Assembly: GCA_020831845.1 (NCBI GenBank)
Contig: JAFIFV010000097.1
Location: 82,593-146,592 of the forward strand
Length of the DNA stretch: 64,000 nt
Direction: 5' to 3'
From: Ectothiorhodospiraceae bacterium
Lineage (GTDB): Bacteria > Pseudomonadota > Gammaproteobacteria > Nitrococcales > Aquisalimonadaceae
Shown: positions 31,310 through 41,101 of the stretch, in pieces
How the letters are laid out: each line of letters begins with the position of its first letter
Numbering within the stretch: position 1 is the stretch's first letter
Program-made: the position numbers and the translations under genes
The notes under the pieces: generated by a model
What the model saw: the letters and a program-made list of their open reading frames with translations, nothing else
The model's database searches: none
Told to the model about the DNA's origin: nothing

Positions 31310-31864
31310 ATGACCGAGTTTTCCAGCCGTGTTCCCTATGCCCTGCCCGATAACCGAACGGGCGCAATCGAAGCTCTTGCGGAAATTCTCGATATCCCCA
31401 TGCCGGAAATCGCCGGTGATGGCACATCAACCTTGCAAGCGCTTGCCGGCACCATCCTTTATCGCAACCTGGAGCAACGGGAACGAAACGAGGTCATGAG
31501 CGCGATTCGCCAGCAGCCTCCTCGGCTCCAAGGGCTGTTGCTCGATCGGGCGCTGAACTCCACATTCGTCAACCCGAGCTGGGGCATGTGGTCGATGACC
31601 ACGGAAGAGCTACATCAGTTGATTGAGAGAAATGAGCGCTTCCAGCGCCTGGTTACCATTACGGGTGCCAATCCCGGCTATGTCGGGGGAGCGGCTTCCG
31701 TGTGGCATATGGCAAAAGCCGGCGCACGGGCAAGTAATGTGGCTGGTGCTGCCGCGAGTTTGGTTATCCTCGGTGCTTCAGAAACCTCCGCCATGGAGTT
31801 GAACAACGCACGCGAGGAGCTGATGAACAGGATGAAGCCAGCGAATGCCAACGCGGATTACTAG
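31310..31864 (+). CDS. Putative Hcp-associated effector with a glycine-rich membrane hairpin
   Basis: 184 residues, AAGGAGAG before ATG 31310. The N-terminal half is soluble and helical (RTGAIEALAEILDIPMPEIA). The C-terminal half has GANPGYVGGAASVWHMAK and NVAGAAASLVILGASE, a Gly/Ala-rich hydrophobic hairpin like those of pore-forming proteins. It begins 31 bp after hcp and overlaps the membrane protein by 20 bp. An Hcp-carried membrane-active effector is an inference from context; no known family is recognised. Confidence 0.52.
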   Translation: MTEFSSRVPYALPDNRTGAIEALAEILDIPMPEIAGDGTSTLQALAGTILYRNLEQRERNEVMSAIRQQPPRLQGLLLDRALNSTFVNPSWGMWSMTTEELHQLIERNERFQRLVTITGANPGYVGGAASVWHMAKAGARASNVAGAAASLVILGASETSAMELNNAREELMNRMKPANANADY

Positions 31865-32216
31865 GGTGCTGGTGGAATTCGTCTGTGCCTATGCAGCGTT
31901 TCAGCTTCTGGACCTGCTGGTACACGACCTGTATCTCGGGCGTGCCCCCTTTCCGACGATGAGCGAGATCGTTTTCATCGCTGCGGCGGTGGTTGCCGTG
32001 GCAGGAGCCGGGGCTCACCTGAACAGCAGATACGTAATGCTTATTGCCGTTGTGTTCGCGCTGGTCAACGGTGTCACCTTTCTTGCAATAGCTGCGTTGT
32101 TCGCACCCGAGCTGTTGAACACCTGGAGCGTTGCCTACCAAAGCCTTGGACACTGGGTGATTGCCGTGATCATTCTTGGTGGTGCAATGGTGATCGCAAG
32201 GAGGCGCAAGGAATGA
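31845..32216 (+). CDS. Small polytopic membrane protein (possible immunity protein)
   Basis: 123 residues with about four hydrophobic spans (VEFVCAYAAFQLLDLLV, IVFIAAAVVAVAGAGA, YVMLIAVVFALVNGVTFLAI, GHWVIAVIILGGAMVIA). It starts inside the effector candidate and overlaps the next gene by 4 bp. Membrane-protein partners of pore-forming toxins are often immunity proteins, which is the only basis for that role. Confidence 0.55.
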   Translation: MPTRITRVLVEFVCAYAAFQLLDLLVHDLYLGRAPFPTMSEIVFIAAAVVAVAGAGAHLNSRYVMLIAVVFALVNGVTFLAIAALFAPELLNTWSVAYQSLGHWVIAVIILGGAMVIARRRKE

Positions 32217-32773
32217 GTTCATGGCCATCAACCAGCCACACGCGTGGGATCGCCTGCCTGTTCAGCGCGCTATTGCTTTCAACGGCGGCGATCACCGCGA
32301 CATCTACACCGAACCTGGAATGTGGGGATGGGGAATACCTGGAGGTGCGGGATCAGCAGTCGGATGGGATGAGCTCGGTGGTGACGTTTCAAGTCAGGCG
32401 GGACCCTGGACATCAACTGTCCATCGCTCTGGTGAGTTACGAGACGCTGGAGTTACCCGGTCGCTTTGACGAACTTCCAACGGAAGAGAAACGCCGGCAA
32501 CTCTACACGCTTCTGGGAGCGGATGTGGCGGAGCTTCTTGAAGGCGTATCGGAAACCCGGCTCGGGGAGGGTGAAATCGTGCACGACGGGGAGCGCGAGT
32601 TCTTCCGCATAGGGCTCGACGTCGGGTCGGACCAGTACAGCATTTTCTACTATGCTTCGCCGCTCGAGCATGCTGCGTTGATCGGGCGATTCATGGAAGG
32701 AAACACGTACAGTAGCGCCATAGCACCAACGCGGCTGCTGCATGACGCTTTGGCGCACTGCACGCACGACTGA
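32213..32773 (+). CDS. Exported hypothetical protein, last gene of the hcp cluster
   Basis: 186 residues. The start has a basic/hydrophobic signal (IACLFSALLLSTAAITATS) with no lipobox. The mature part is acidic (DELPTEEKRRQLYTLLGADVAELLEG) and contains Cys37 and Cys183, so a disulfide is possible. It overlaps the membrane protein by 4 bp, so the three genes form one unit. Function is unknown; a periplasmic partner to the effector is one guess. Confidence 0.55.
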   Translation: MSSWPSTSHTRGIACLFSALLLSTAAITATSTPNLECGDGEYLEVRDQQSDGMSSVVTFQVRRDPGHQLSIALVSYETLELPGRFDELPTEEKRRQLYTLLGADVAELLEGVSETRLGEGEIVHDGEREFFRIGLDVGSDQYSIFYYASPLEHAALIGRFMEGNTYSSAIAPTRLLHDALAHCTHD

Positions 32774-32795
32774 TACCACTCGCAAGCAATTCCGC

Positions 32796-33512
32796 TCAAA
32801 TGCTAACCCCAAGGCGGCGGGCCGCCAGGACGGCCTGGGTGCGGTTCGTGACGTTAAGGGTGCGGAGGATGCCCGAGACGTGCTGCTTGACAGTGATTTC
32901 GGCAAGCCCGAGCTGGAGGGCGATTTCCTTGTTGGACATGCCGCGCGACAGTAGCGAGATGATCTGTTTCTGACGGCGCGTGAGTGCGGGAAGCACGTCG
33001 TCCAGCATTTCACCACGGTCTTCGGGCAAGACGCACTCAGGCCTTCTAATCGCACCGTTCATCGCGCGCTGGACGGTGCTCCGGAGCTTCTTCAGCGGGG
33101 CGGCCTTGGAAACGAACGCCGTGGCGCCAGCTCGTAGCGTGGCGGCCACCTCGCGATGGCTGTCAGCCGCCGAGAAGAACACGACGGGGGCCGCGGGACA
33201 CAAACGGCGAAATGCCGGCAAAGCCTCGATGCCGCTCATGCCCGGCAACCAGATATCCAGCAATATCAGCCGCACGTCCAGCGCAGCCACCATGCGCAGG
33301 CCTTCCTCGGCCGACCCGGCCACCACCACATCTCCAAGCCCGGCCGGCTTCCCCAGCAACCTGATGAGCGCATCCTGACAAATGGGATGATCTTCAATTA
33401 CCAGCAGCACACGCCCTGGATGTACCGCCTTGGGCCTGTCCACCCTGACTGCCGGGCGGACCTTGCGCTGGTGGGTCGATAGAGCCTGTTTCGGTTCTTC
33501 CGTGAACACCAC
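32796..33512 (-). CDS. LuxR-family response regulator (REC plus HTH)
   Basis: About 238 residues from GTG 33512 (GGAGGATGGA ahead); a longer TTG start at 33557 is in frame but has no site. The receiver domain reads RVLLVIEDHPICQDALIR, then VRLILLDIWLPGMSG with the phospho-acceptor Asp. The C-terminal LuxR helix-turn-helix is LTRRQKQIISLLSRGMSNKE and a KQHVSGILRTL stretch. No histidine kinase is adjacent. Lying between the hcp cluster and the type III genes, it may control either; this is inference. Confidence 0.88.
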   Translation of the reverse strand: MVFTEEPKQALSTHQRKVRPAVRVDRPKAVHPGRVLLVIEDHPICQDALIRLLGKPAGLGDVVVAGSAEEGLRMVAALDVRLILLDIWLPGMSGIEALPAFRRLCPAAPVVFFSAADSHREVAATLRAGATAFVSKAAPLKKLRSTVQRAMNGAIRRPECVLPEDRGEMLDDVLPALTRRQKQIISLLSRGMSNKEIALQLGLAEITVKQHVSGILRTLNVTNRTQAVLAARRLGVSI

Positions 33513-33873
33513 TCCATCCTCCAGTCCCTGCCAGGCCGTTTTTTTGGACGATGCCAAGTTTGTTCCAGTATTGACCCGGCACCGGAAGGGTCAATAGATA
33601 GTCGCCCGGGAAGCAAGCTGTTCGACATGCACCGCTCCACTCTCGCCGGTCTGCCGCCCCCGCCCCCGTCAGAACATTTAAGCGGGTATTTTTTTGTCTC
33701 TTTATCGACAATTAGTCAACATTTTAAAAAGTAATAGCAGCTGCCAGCCGTTTGGCAAGGCGCCGCCATTCATACTTTAGTATGAGTGGTGGCGCTGAAT
33801 GAGTGAGAAAGACGCAGGCTGATACGGGCGCAGCAACAAGAGCGAACGCGCGACTACGCGTCGCAACCGGCGA
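33513..33873. other. AT-richer gap with large hairpin
   Basis: About 360 bp between the regulator start and the giant gene's end. The part from about 33680 to 33740 is clearly AT-rich (repeated T and A runs) and may hold the regulator's promoter. It also contains the hairpin at 33759-33796. No gene is seen. Confidence 0.55.
33759..33796. terminator. Large inverted repeat beyond the giant gene
   Basis: Arms of 18 nt (33759-33776 and 33779-33796) face a 2-nt TT spacer, with three G-T wobble pairs and no other mismatch. It lies 78 bp past the giant gene's stop on the leftward strand. No T run follows, so it is a terminator-like or mRNA-protecting hairpin, or a protein site. Confidence 0.55.
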
Positions 33874-36800
33874 TCAGGCTTGCTGGGAACGGGGCTCGGG
33901 CCCGTCTTCCATGAATGGCGATTGCCTGGTGCCCTGCACCTCCGGGGTAAGCTCGGGCGCCCATTCCATCCATTCATCGGAGTAATGAGCCCAGCATTCC
34001 CACTGCGGGGGCGGTTCCGGCGGCCCGAGAACCACTTCCGGTCCAGGTCGGATCAGCGCCGGATCTCCCAATTCCCAGTCGTCAAGATCGATCCGCACAT
34101 GCGGATCGGACATCCCCTGTTCACGCGGCTGCACATCCGGCAGCTCCGGCGGTTCCCAGGGGCGGTCAACATCAACTTCCGCGACGTCGGGGCGGAAAAG
34201 CGCATCCTCCAGCCCGGGTATGTTCTCGTCTTCGGAGAACACCCCCTCCATGACAGCGCTCAGTACAAGGGCGCCGCCCAGCAGGTACGCATTCCTGGCG
34301 ACCGGTTTCGGCGCCGTTGAACCGTATCCCGCATTCTTCAGCATATCGACTACAGCCGCCTTGCCGCTGGTAGTCGCAATGGCGGCACTGACCAGTCCCA
34401 TTACCGCCGTCTCAACGGTCACGCCGTTAGCCATCATGTCGAACAGCGCATTGCCCGCGCCGACACCACCCCCGGCTCCAAGTAGACCGAAAACGCTGGT
34501 ACGGGCCCAGCGCAACGAAGCATAGCGTTCCACCCAGTTTGTGTTGATCTTGCCGGCCGCGTTGCCCAGGCCATTCAACGTGCCCAGCGTGGCCAACGCA
34601 CCCGCGTACAGGTAGGCCTGGACCGCCTCCGGCCCGGAAGCCACTACCGCGTCGTTCAGGAAATAACCTGCGCCCAGCATGGACGCCGTCTGCATCAAGC
34701 CGCTGACTGCCCTGCCCGCACGGGTACGCTGATCGGACGCTTCCAGCGAGGAAGCCTGCACCCCCAGCGCCCGGTCGACGCGAATCTGATAAAGCCCCAC
34801 TGTGTCCATCAAGGTGTCGAACTTGTTCTGTGCGGTCCAGCCCTCCGCTTCGTTTACAGGCTTGCTGAGTATGTATGAGGCGTCGGTCCGGAACTGGCCG
34901 GTCAATTCCACGACCTTGGCGAGGTCCGCGCGATCGATGCCGGCGGCCTCGCCCACCGTCAACACCCGATTGACGAAAGTGTTGAGGCTGGCGTTGGTGA
35001 TGTTGCCATTCTCGAAGATGTGCTCCCAGGACTGGCGAACGAACTCCCGATAACGGGTCTGACCAAGGAAGATCCCTCCACGAACGATGCCCGCCGCCTC
35101 GGCCACCCCTGGAATACCGGCGTTGACTGCACCGGCGACAGTCGCACCGTTGGCCGCGGTCTGGCCGCCGACGCTCTCCAGGGCGGACCGGCTCTGCTCG
35201 GCCGTGGGGCGGTTGCCTCTTGCGGTTCCCGCCTCTCCCTGGATAGCCGCATTCGGACCCTGGTCCTCTCCCGGCGCCGGACGGGGGCCGAGCCACGGGC
35301 TGTGATACAGCCCCTCGCCCGGTTGCCGGCCGGGCTGTCCGGATCCAGTATCGACAGCCGCGAAAACGGCAGGACCGCCGTTCCCCGGCTGGGTCGGCTC
35401 CGGCCCGCTCAACACATCCTGCATGATGCTGTCGAACTCCCTGCGGGCTGCAGCCACATAATCCGCCTTGTGCGCGTCTATATGGCCACTCGTCTCACGC
35501 AACTGATGGATACCCGCCACATTGCCCTGTTCAGCGAACTGTGCTTCCGTCCACTCGGCAATGCGTCCGCGAGCGTTGTTCGCCACGACTTCGTAGTTTC
35601 CCCTCAGAACACCCCAAAGCGCTTCCGGGCTCCGGACACCAAGCTCGGCCAGAAACGGCCGCAGCGTGGTAAACGCCTGGCGGTACTGCCCACCGTTCAC
35701 CGGCTTCACTGTATCGCTGCCGAACAGCACGGCAGTGGGGTGGCGGGCGATGAAATCCAGCAGCCCCTGGCGCATGGCCGGGTCGCCGGCATAGATCTCC
35801 CCCACGTCGTTCCAGGAAATGTCGAAACGGACATGGGGCGCGGCATCCAGTACATCTTCCATTCTGGCGATATGCTTCGGCATCTGTCGTGTGACCAGGA
35901 AACCGTCCGGGTCCATCACCTGCCTTGAAACCATGGTTGTATCGGGCCGCACATAGCGGCCGATACCGGTATGGGCGAGGACGATATTGGCCGCGGGATA
36001 CTTGCTGACCAGGGCGATCAGCGGATCCAGCAACTCATAGCCCATGACCGTGGCTTCGGGCCGCCCGTCCGGCCCGTTGCGCGCCTGCCCCCAGTCGCTG
36101 TGAATCAGCACGTTAAGCCCGCTTTCCTCGGCGAAGAGCAGTAACTCTGCCACATTCTGTCGCGCCAGCGGGTCACTGACAGGCGTCGCCTGATCGCCCA
36201 GTAACGCCGTCACCATCTCCTTGTTCAGCGTCATCTCCCCCAGCGACCAGAAATAGCCGGGGTATTCCAGCATTCTGCCGTGAACGTAGTTGACTGCGTT
36301 CCGCGCGCCCGGATTGAAGCCTGTCATGGACAGATCCACCCGCATGGCCATGTAGGGATGCTGTTTTGCCAGGCGCTCCACGTCCCGCGCCAGGCGTGAA
36401 TCCATGGCAGCGAGTTGCTGCAGGTAGGCAGAATCCTGGGTTAGGCTGGAGGGATCCAGTTGACCGTGCAGGTCGATCTTTCCGGCAAGCTCCGGATCGA
36501 GGTGCCGCACCCGATGGACCGTATCCACCCAGGCTTTGTGCGTCTCGAGCATGCGTCCATAGGACTCCGCATTGTTCTGGTCCAGCCGGTGCGCATTCGC
36601 GAAACTCAAGGGGGTGGTATTGATATGAGAATAGTGGCCCTGGCCGCATCCCTGGGGAATATCACCAATCAGGATTGCACCGTAGGCGCCCACCTTCAGG
36701 CCGAGATCCATTGCCAGGTCACCACGTCGGCGGTCGTAGGTCCTGGAGTGCGCATGAATGTCCCCCGCCAGAGCGCTCAGCCGACCCATACGGCTGGAAG

Positions 36801-39800
36801 CAATCTGCATGCGGACATAGTCGGAGGGCTGGTAGGTGGTTTCACTCAGCGATCCCTTGTACTGCCTGTGCCAGTCCTCCACGCTGCGGCCACGGGCGTC
36901 GGCAAACTGTATCAGCTGCAAGAGCACCTTCGAGACGTGCGAACTCTCGGGGTTGGGCGGCGGTGCATCCGCATCAGGCAACACCGTCCGGAACGGCTGC
37001 ACCGGCACCTCGTTGGCCGGCGCAGCCAGCGGCAGGGCGGGACCGTCCGTGGACTCCGGTGTCCATAGCCGGGAGGGCGGACTCAGCGAGGATTGGTCCG
37101 GCACCACCAAGCCATCGGGACGTTGATGCCGAGTTCCTTGCACCTGCTCCCTGACGGGCACCCAGAGCCCGTTGCCCTGCTGCATCCAGCCTGCAGGAGG
37201 CAATGACGATTCCGGCACCCAAGCCCCGGAAGGATCCAACTTCCATCCGTCGGGCGGCAGGGACGACTTGGGCACCCAGGCGCCGCTGGCGTCCTGTGTC
37301 CAGCCGGCAAAGGGATCCGCGGAAGGGGACTGGTCTTCCCGGATCGTCACTGCGCCCCGGCGCATACCGGCAATACCCACACCCAGATCGGCGACCCCCA
37401 GCCCCATGAAGGCGAGTTCCCTGGCCAGCTCTCCACTGGTCATCTGGTCTGCATATCTGAGTAGCGTAATTCCCTGTTCCGCGGTGAGGTAACCGCCTGT
37501 CCCCGCGGCGGCAACACCGGTAACGCCGCTGGTGATACCGGCGGCGGTGTACAACCGGCTTCCGGTTCTGGCCATATGGCTTACGCCTTGGGCGGCGGCG
37601 GACACGCCACCGGCCGCAGTGGCCGCCAGGCCAAGCCAGGCCGTGCGCGCCTGCGCGTTGCTGAAATGCAGGGATTGGCCGCGGTCGCTCATGTTGCTGA
37701 GCATGTCGTAGGAGCGGTACCCGCCCCAGGCCATACTGCCAGCGACCGTTCCCCAGGCGGCTGTCTTGACGGCCAGCGCGGCCGGTGTCGCCAACCCACC
37801 CGTTCCCACCATCAACGCGACACCACCGACGGTCGCGACCACGGCCACCCCAAGATCGATTCGTTCCTCCCACTTCTGGCGGTCTGTGGTCACACTGGCG
37901 TCAATCCGCACGATGTCGGCCTGGTCATTCCCGTCAGGGGTCACATTCCCATCAGGGGTGAGCTGCCCGCCCCTGGGCATATACAGATCACCGTCGTCCG
38001 ATAGCAGGTTCTCTTCCTGGAACTCGGTGATGTCGCCGTAGCGCCAGGGCGGATCGGAGTCCGGATCGGCCACCTTCAGGCGCGCCATCTCGGCGTCGAC
38101 CAGCGTGGTTTCACCGTCCGAGCTGCGGACCTCGAACAGAGCGCGGAACGAAACGCCATGCTCCCTGGCGGCATAGAGCGTGGGCAGCAATCGGACTTCG
38201 GCATCCTCGCCACCCACTTCCAGAATCCACTCCTCGACCTGTGCAATGACATCGCCCTGGTCGCCGGATGTGGCGAACCAGTCGACATCGTTGTCTCCGT
38301 TGTTGGCGGCGAACTGGTTGACGGGGTCTTCCATCATCGCCGCGCCGATGAAGTTGCGCAGCTGGGCATCACCGTCGGACAGGCTATGCCATTCGTTGAC
38401 CAGTTCCGGACTCTGTTCGAGCAGATCGTCGAACAACGGTTGATACATGGCTTCGGGGTTGGCATTGAAGGCCTCGAACTGCAACTCGTTCTGGCGATCA
38501 ACCGCAGTCTCAATGGCCTGCTGCTCGCCTCGCTCCAGCGCCTCCTGGAAGTTTTCGAGAAACAGGAAATCGATTTCCCCCTGTTCCTCCAGTTGCACAA
38601 GCTCCCCTTCCAGGGCATTGAACAGGCGCGTACCGTTTCCGTCCGCTATCGCAGCCTCAATGGCATCGAAGCGCTGCGAGGTGGTATCGTTCGTGCGGAA
38701 CGTGTAAAGCAGCCCCGAATGGGCGCTGTCGCCATGGACATCGGCCAGCCATTCGGCAAATTCGCCCGCACGGCCATCGGTACTCCCCTCGGGAAGACCA
38801 AGATCCGCCACCTCCACGGCAAGACTGAGCCCGGCCGCGAATTCCCATCCGTCGAAAAGGCCTCCCCCGCCCAGCGAGGGGTTGTTCGAATCAAACCAAT
38901 CCGTGCTGTATTCGTCACGTACTACATCCAGTAGACGATCCGCCAGCGCCGGGTTGCCATGGCCGGCAACCTCCTGCATGTACTCGCCCACCTTGTCCAT
39001 ATACAGCGCGGGGTCATTGTGTTCTGCAATGACATCCTGATCATCCGTTTCCCAATACTCTTCCTCGGGCGAGCTCGTAAGCTCATTCAGCTTGTCAGTG
39101 AAGTACTCCCTGGTGAAATGCTCCTCACCTACCTCCTGCCAGAGCCGGTCCTGCTCGGCCTCGGAAAGGGCGGCATTCATGTTCGTGCTGAGATACGCCA
39201 TCGCGGCGTCGTCGTCGCCTTCATCCATCAGCCGCGCAACTTCGTCGCGCGTCGTCTCGAGGCGTAGCTCCGAAACGGCGGTCACCCGCATCACCGTCCG
39301 CGGGTCCAGGTCCTCGCCCGGGCCCGGCGATAGCTCGCCCAGCCCGAAAACCACCGGGTTGTCCTCGAGCAGGGCCTGCTGCTCCGGGCTCAGGCTGGGA
39401 TCACTTACATCCAGCCGCACCCCTTCCAGACGGAGCAATGCCAGCGAAAGCGGGTCGTTTTCCGCAAGCTTCTGCTCCAGGTCGGTCAGCCTGACGGAAC
39501 CGGATTCGATGGCCGCCAGTTCACGCTCCACTTCGTATCCGGCGCCGAGCAGATCGATCGCGCCATCCAGCAGCCCGGACGGATGGTTCCCCTTGACGGC
39601 CTCCATGGCCGCCTCAAGGTCGTCGTCGGAAAACTCGGTGATATCCAGATCGCCTTCAAGCGCGCGCTCGTACTGCTCCTCGGCGTCCTCCAGGCCGGTG
39701 GGCCGGATGTCACCGATACCCTGCAGGGCCTCAAGCTCCTCGACGGAGAGGTTCTCGTACCACTCGTATGAGTCCCGCTTGCTCTCCAGGTGCTGTCTGG

Positions 39801-40752
39801 CCAGCTCGACGCCGAGCTCATGCTCCAGGGCGTCGACGTAGGCATCCAGCGCCTCTTCGGCCTCCTCTTCCAGCCCGCGCTGGTGCTCCAGGATCAACGC
39901 CTGGTCATCCGGAGGCAGGTACGGCAAGATCTCCCGGTCCCGTTCTTCCGTTTGCTCCAGACGAACCTGCGCTTCGTGCGCTTCGAACAACCGAAGCTGT
40001 GTCGCTCGCGTCTGCTCCGACTCACCCAGCACGGCATCCTTGATGCTCTCCATCACATCGTCGAGCAGTTCCGCCGCCTCAGTGCTGCGTCCATCCGATT
40101 CCTGACGCTCGACGATATCCTCGGCCCTGTTCTCGATGGCCGTGTCGGAATCACCGCCGGCCAGTTCCCCCTCCAACCGCAGTTCGTAGGCGATCAGTGC
40201 GGAAGCCTCGCCATAGGCCAGCTCCACTGCTTCCCAGGCCGTGTCCAGCTCCTCCTCGGAAGCCGTACCGCTACGGGCGAGGTCTACATAGTCATCCAGC
40301 GTTTCCTCCGCCTCATCCAGCGCCTCGTCAGTGCTCTCTGATGCATCGATCAGATCCTGCACGTCGCTCATGGAGACTCCACGCGCCTCATCGGGAATAG
40401 GCGGTTCAGCAGGCACATCGTCATCCGAGGCTGCTTCCGGCGTATCCGCCGGGTCGTGCACCAGATCGGCGTCCGGGGACTGGCCTGTCTCGGTTGTCGT
40501 GGGCACCTGGGGAAATACCGGCTCCGGCTCCGCCGCTGCGGGGATACTGTTCAGGAACAAGGGCTGCTGCGTCGGAGGTTGGTATCCGGGGGCCCACGGC
40601 CCAGGAGGGCGTGAGGTCTGAGGCGAGGAAGAGGGTGTGCCGGACGAGGCGCTCTGCGTCTGTGTGGCATTCAGGCGAGCCTCCCGCTCCTGCACCGCCT
40701 GCTTAAAGAAGTAGCTACGCATTCCCGCGTCCAGTCCGGCCATTATCGACAT
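33874..40752 (-). CDS. Giant multidomain protein, candidate type III effector with amidohydrolase-like domain
   Basis: About 2,292 residues from ATG 40752 (GGGAGAGCGGC upstream); the frame is open back to 40866 but without a site. An unstructured Ser/Pro-rich and acidic N-terminal part (to about 150) precedes roughly 800 residues of acidic helices. Hydrophobic segments lie near 965-1020 and 1030-1110, then three copies of a GW..D.SGAWVP.SSLPP-type repeat (about 1148-1200). From about 1345 to 1730 a TIM-barrel metal-dependent hydrolase pattern appears: GAYGAILIGDIP, VLIHSDWG, IVLAHTGIGRYV, VRFDISWND and VLFGSDTV. The C-terminus has Gly/Ala-rich hydrophobic hairpins (about 2025-2170) and a Pro/acidic tail. 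It is divergent from sctD. Secretion is inferred from position. Confidence 0.7.
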   Translation of the reverse strand: MSIMAGLDAGMRSYFFKQAVQEREARLNATQTQSASSGTPSSSPQTSRPPGPWAPGYQPPTQQPLFLNSIPAAAEPEPVFPQVPTTTETGQSPDADLVHDPADTPEAASDDDVPAEPPIPDEARGVSMSDVQDLIDASESTDEALDEAEETLDDYVDLARSGTASEEELDTAWEAVELAYGEASALIAYELRLEGELAGGDSDTAIENRAEDIVERQESDGRSTEAAELLDDVMESIKDAVLGESEQTRATQLRLFEAHEAQVRLEQTEERDREILPYLPPDDQALILEHQRGLEEEAEEALDAYVDALEHELGVELARQHLESKRDSYEWYENLSVEELEALQGIGDIRPTGLEDAEEQYERALEGDLDITEFSDDDLEAAMEAVKGNHPSGLLDGAIDLLGAGYEVERELAAIESGSVRLTDLEQKLAENDPLSLALLRLEGVRLDVSDPSLSPEQQALLEDNPVVFGLGELSPGPGEDLDPRTVMRVTAVSELRLETTRDEVARLMDEGDDDAAMAYLSTNMNAALSEAEQDRLWQEVGEEHFTREYFTDKLNELTSSPEEEYWETDDQDVIAEHNDPALYMDKVGEYMQEVAGHGNPALADRLLDVVRDEYSTDWFDSNNPSLGGGGLFDGWEFAAGLSLAVEVADLGLPEGSTDGRAGEFAEWLADVHGDSAHSGLLYTFRTNDTTSQRFDAIEAAIADGNGTRLFNALEGELVQLEEQGEIDFLFLENFQEALERGEQQAIETAVDRQNELQFEAFNANPEAMYQPLFDDLLEQSPELVNEWHSLSDGDAQLRNFIGAAMMEDPVNQFAANNGDNDVDWFATSGDQGDVIAQVEEWILEVGGEDAEVRLLPTLYAAREHGVSFRALFEVRSSDGETTLVDAEMARLKVADPDSDPPWRYGDITEFQEENLLSDDGDLYMPRGGQLTPDGNVTPDGNDQADIVRIDASVTTDRQKWEERIDLGVAVVATVGGVALMVGTGGLATPAALAVKTAAWGTVAGSMAWGGYRSYDMLSNMSDRGQSLHFSNAQARTAWLGLAATAAGGVSAAAQGVSHMARTGSRLYTAAGITSGVTGVAAAGTGGYLTAEQGITLLRYADQMTSGELARELAFMGLGVADLGVGIAGMRRGAVTIREDQSPSADPFAGWTQDASGAWVPKSSLPPDGWKLDPSGAWVPESSLPPAGWMQQGNGLWVPVREQVQGTRHQRPDGLVVPDQSSLSPPSRLWTPESTDGPALPLAAPANEVPVQPFRTVLPDADAPPPNPESSHVSKVLLQLIQFADARGRSVEDWHRQYKGSLSETTYQPSDYVRMQIASSRMGRLSALAGDIHAHSRTYDRRRGDLAMDLGLKVGAYGAILIGDIPQGCGQGHYSHINTTPLSFANAHRLDQNNAESYGRMLETHKAWVDTVHRVRHLDPELAGKIDLHGQLDPSSLTQDSAYLQQLAAMDSRLARDVERLAKQHPYMAMRVDLSMTGFNPGARNAVNYVHGRMLEYPGYFWSLGEMTLNKEMVTALLGDQATPVSDPLARQNVAELLLFAEESGLNVLIHSDWGQARNGPDGRPEATVMGYELLDPLIALVSKYPAANIVLAHTGIGRYVRPDTTMVSRQVMDPDGFLVTRQMPKHIARMEDVLDAAPHVRFDISWNDVGEIYAGDPAMRQGLLDFIARHPTAVLFGSDTVKPVNGGQYRQAFTTLRPFLAELGVRSPEALWGVLRGNYEVVANNARGRIAEWTEAQFAEQGNVAGIHQLRETSGHIDAHKADYVAAARREFDSIMQDVLSGPEPTQPGNGGPAVFAAVDTGSGQPGRQPGEGLYHSPWLGPRPAPGEDQGPNAAIQGEAGTARGNRPTAEQSRSALESVGGQTAANGATVAGAVNAGIPGVAEAAGIVRGGIFLGQTRYREFVRQSWEHIFENGNITNASLNTFVNRVLTVGEAAGIDRADLAKVVELTGQFRTDASYILSKPVNEAEGWTAQNKFDTLMDTVGLYQIRVDRALGVQASSLEASDQRTRAGRAVSGLMQTASMLGAGYFLNDAVVASGPEAVQAYLYAGALATLGTLNGLGNAAGKINTNWVERYASLRWARTSVFGLLGAGGGVGAGNALFDMMANGVTVETAVMGLVSAAIATTSGKAAVVDMLKNAGYGSTAPKPVARNAYLLGGALVLSAVMEGVFSEDENIPGLEDALFRPDVAEVDVDRPWEPPELPDVQPREQGMSDPHVRIDLDDWELGDPALIRPGPEVVLGPPEPPPQWECWAHYSDEWMEWAPELTPEVQGTRQSPFMEDGPEPRSQQA
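37150..37310 (-). repeat. Triple SGAWVP/LPP repeat in the giant protein
   Basis: Three tandem units of about 19 residues with Trp, SGAWVP and SSLPP; the last is degenerate (GNGLWVPV). They link the helical region to the hydrolase-like domain, so they are likely a flexible spacer. Confidence 0.75.
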
Positions 40753-41101
40753 GCCGCTCTCCCAAACGTCTTGCAGTAATACCTGGCGCGCCAGAGAAGC
40801 CCGGCTCGCACGAGAGATGTATAGAGAGGCCCGACCAAAGGGCCCTTCAACTGAATCAATATCCAAATATTTTTTGATACTAGTCCAGCAAAATCACCCG
40901 AAAACAAGAATCATACTTCTGTATTAGAGACGTTTAATACGAACAAGGACTATTCCGGACAATAACTTTATGTCTCAAATTGGTGACAGGATATCGACGA
41001 AACATATACCGAAGTATTGATTTATTGACCCCCGTGAAATGCACAAAAATACTTGCAGGCATCGCGACTCGGCGCTTGCTTCGGACGCCAGCCTCAGAAG
41101 A
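40753..41101. promoter_or_regulatory. Divergent promoter region between giant gene and sctD
   Basis: An A/T-rich spacer of about 350 bp where both transcripts must start. It includes the dyad GTATTA-N8-TAATAC (40921-40940) and A-rich stretches. No clear sigma-70 or sigma-54 box stands out, so control by an activator is possible. No gene was found here. Confidence 0.45.
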
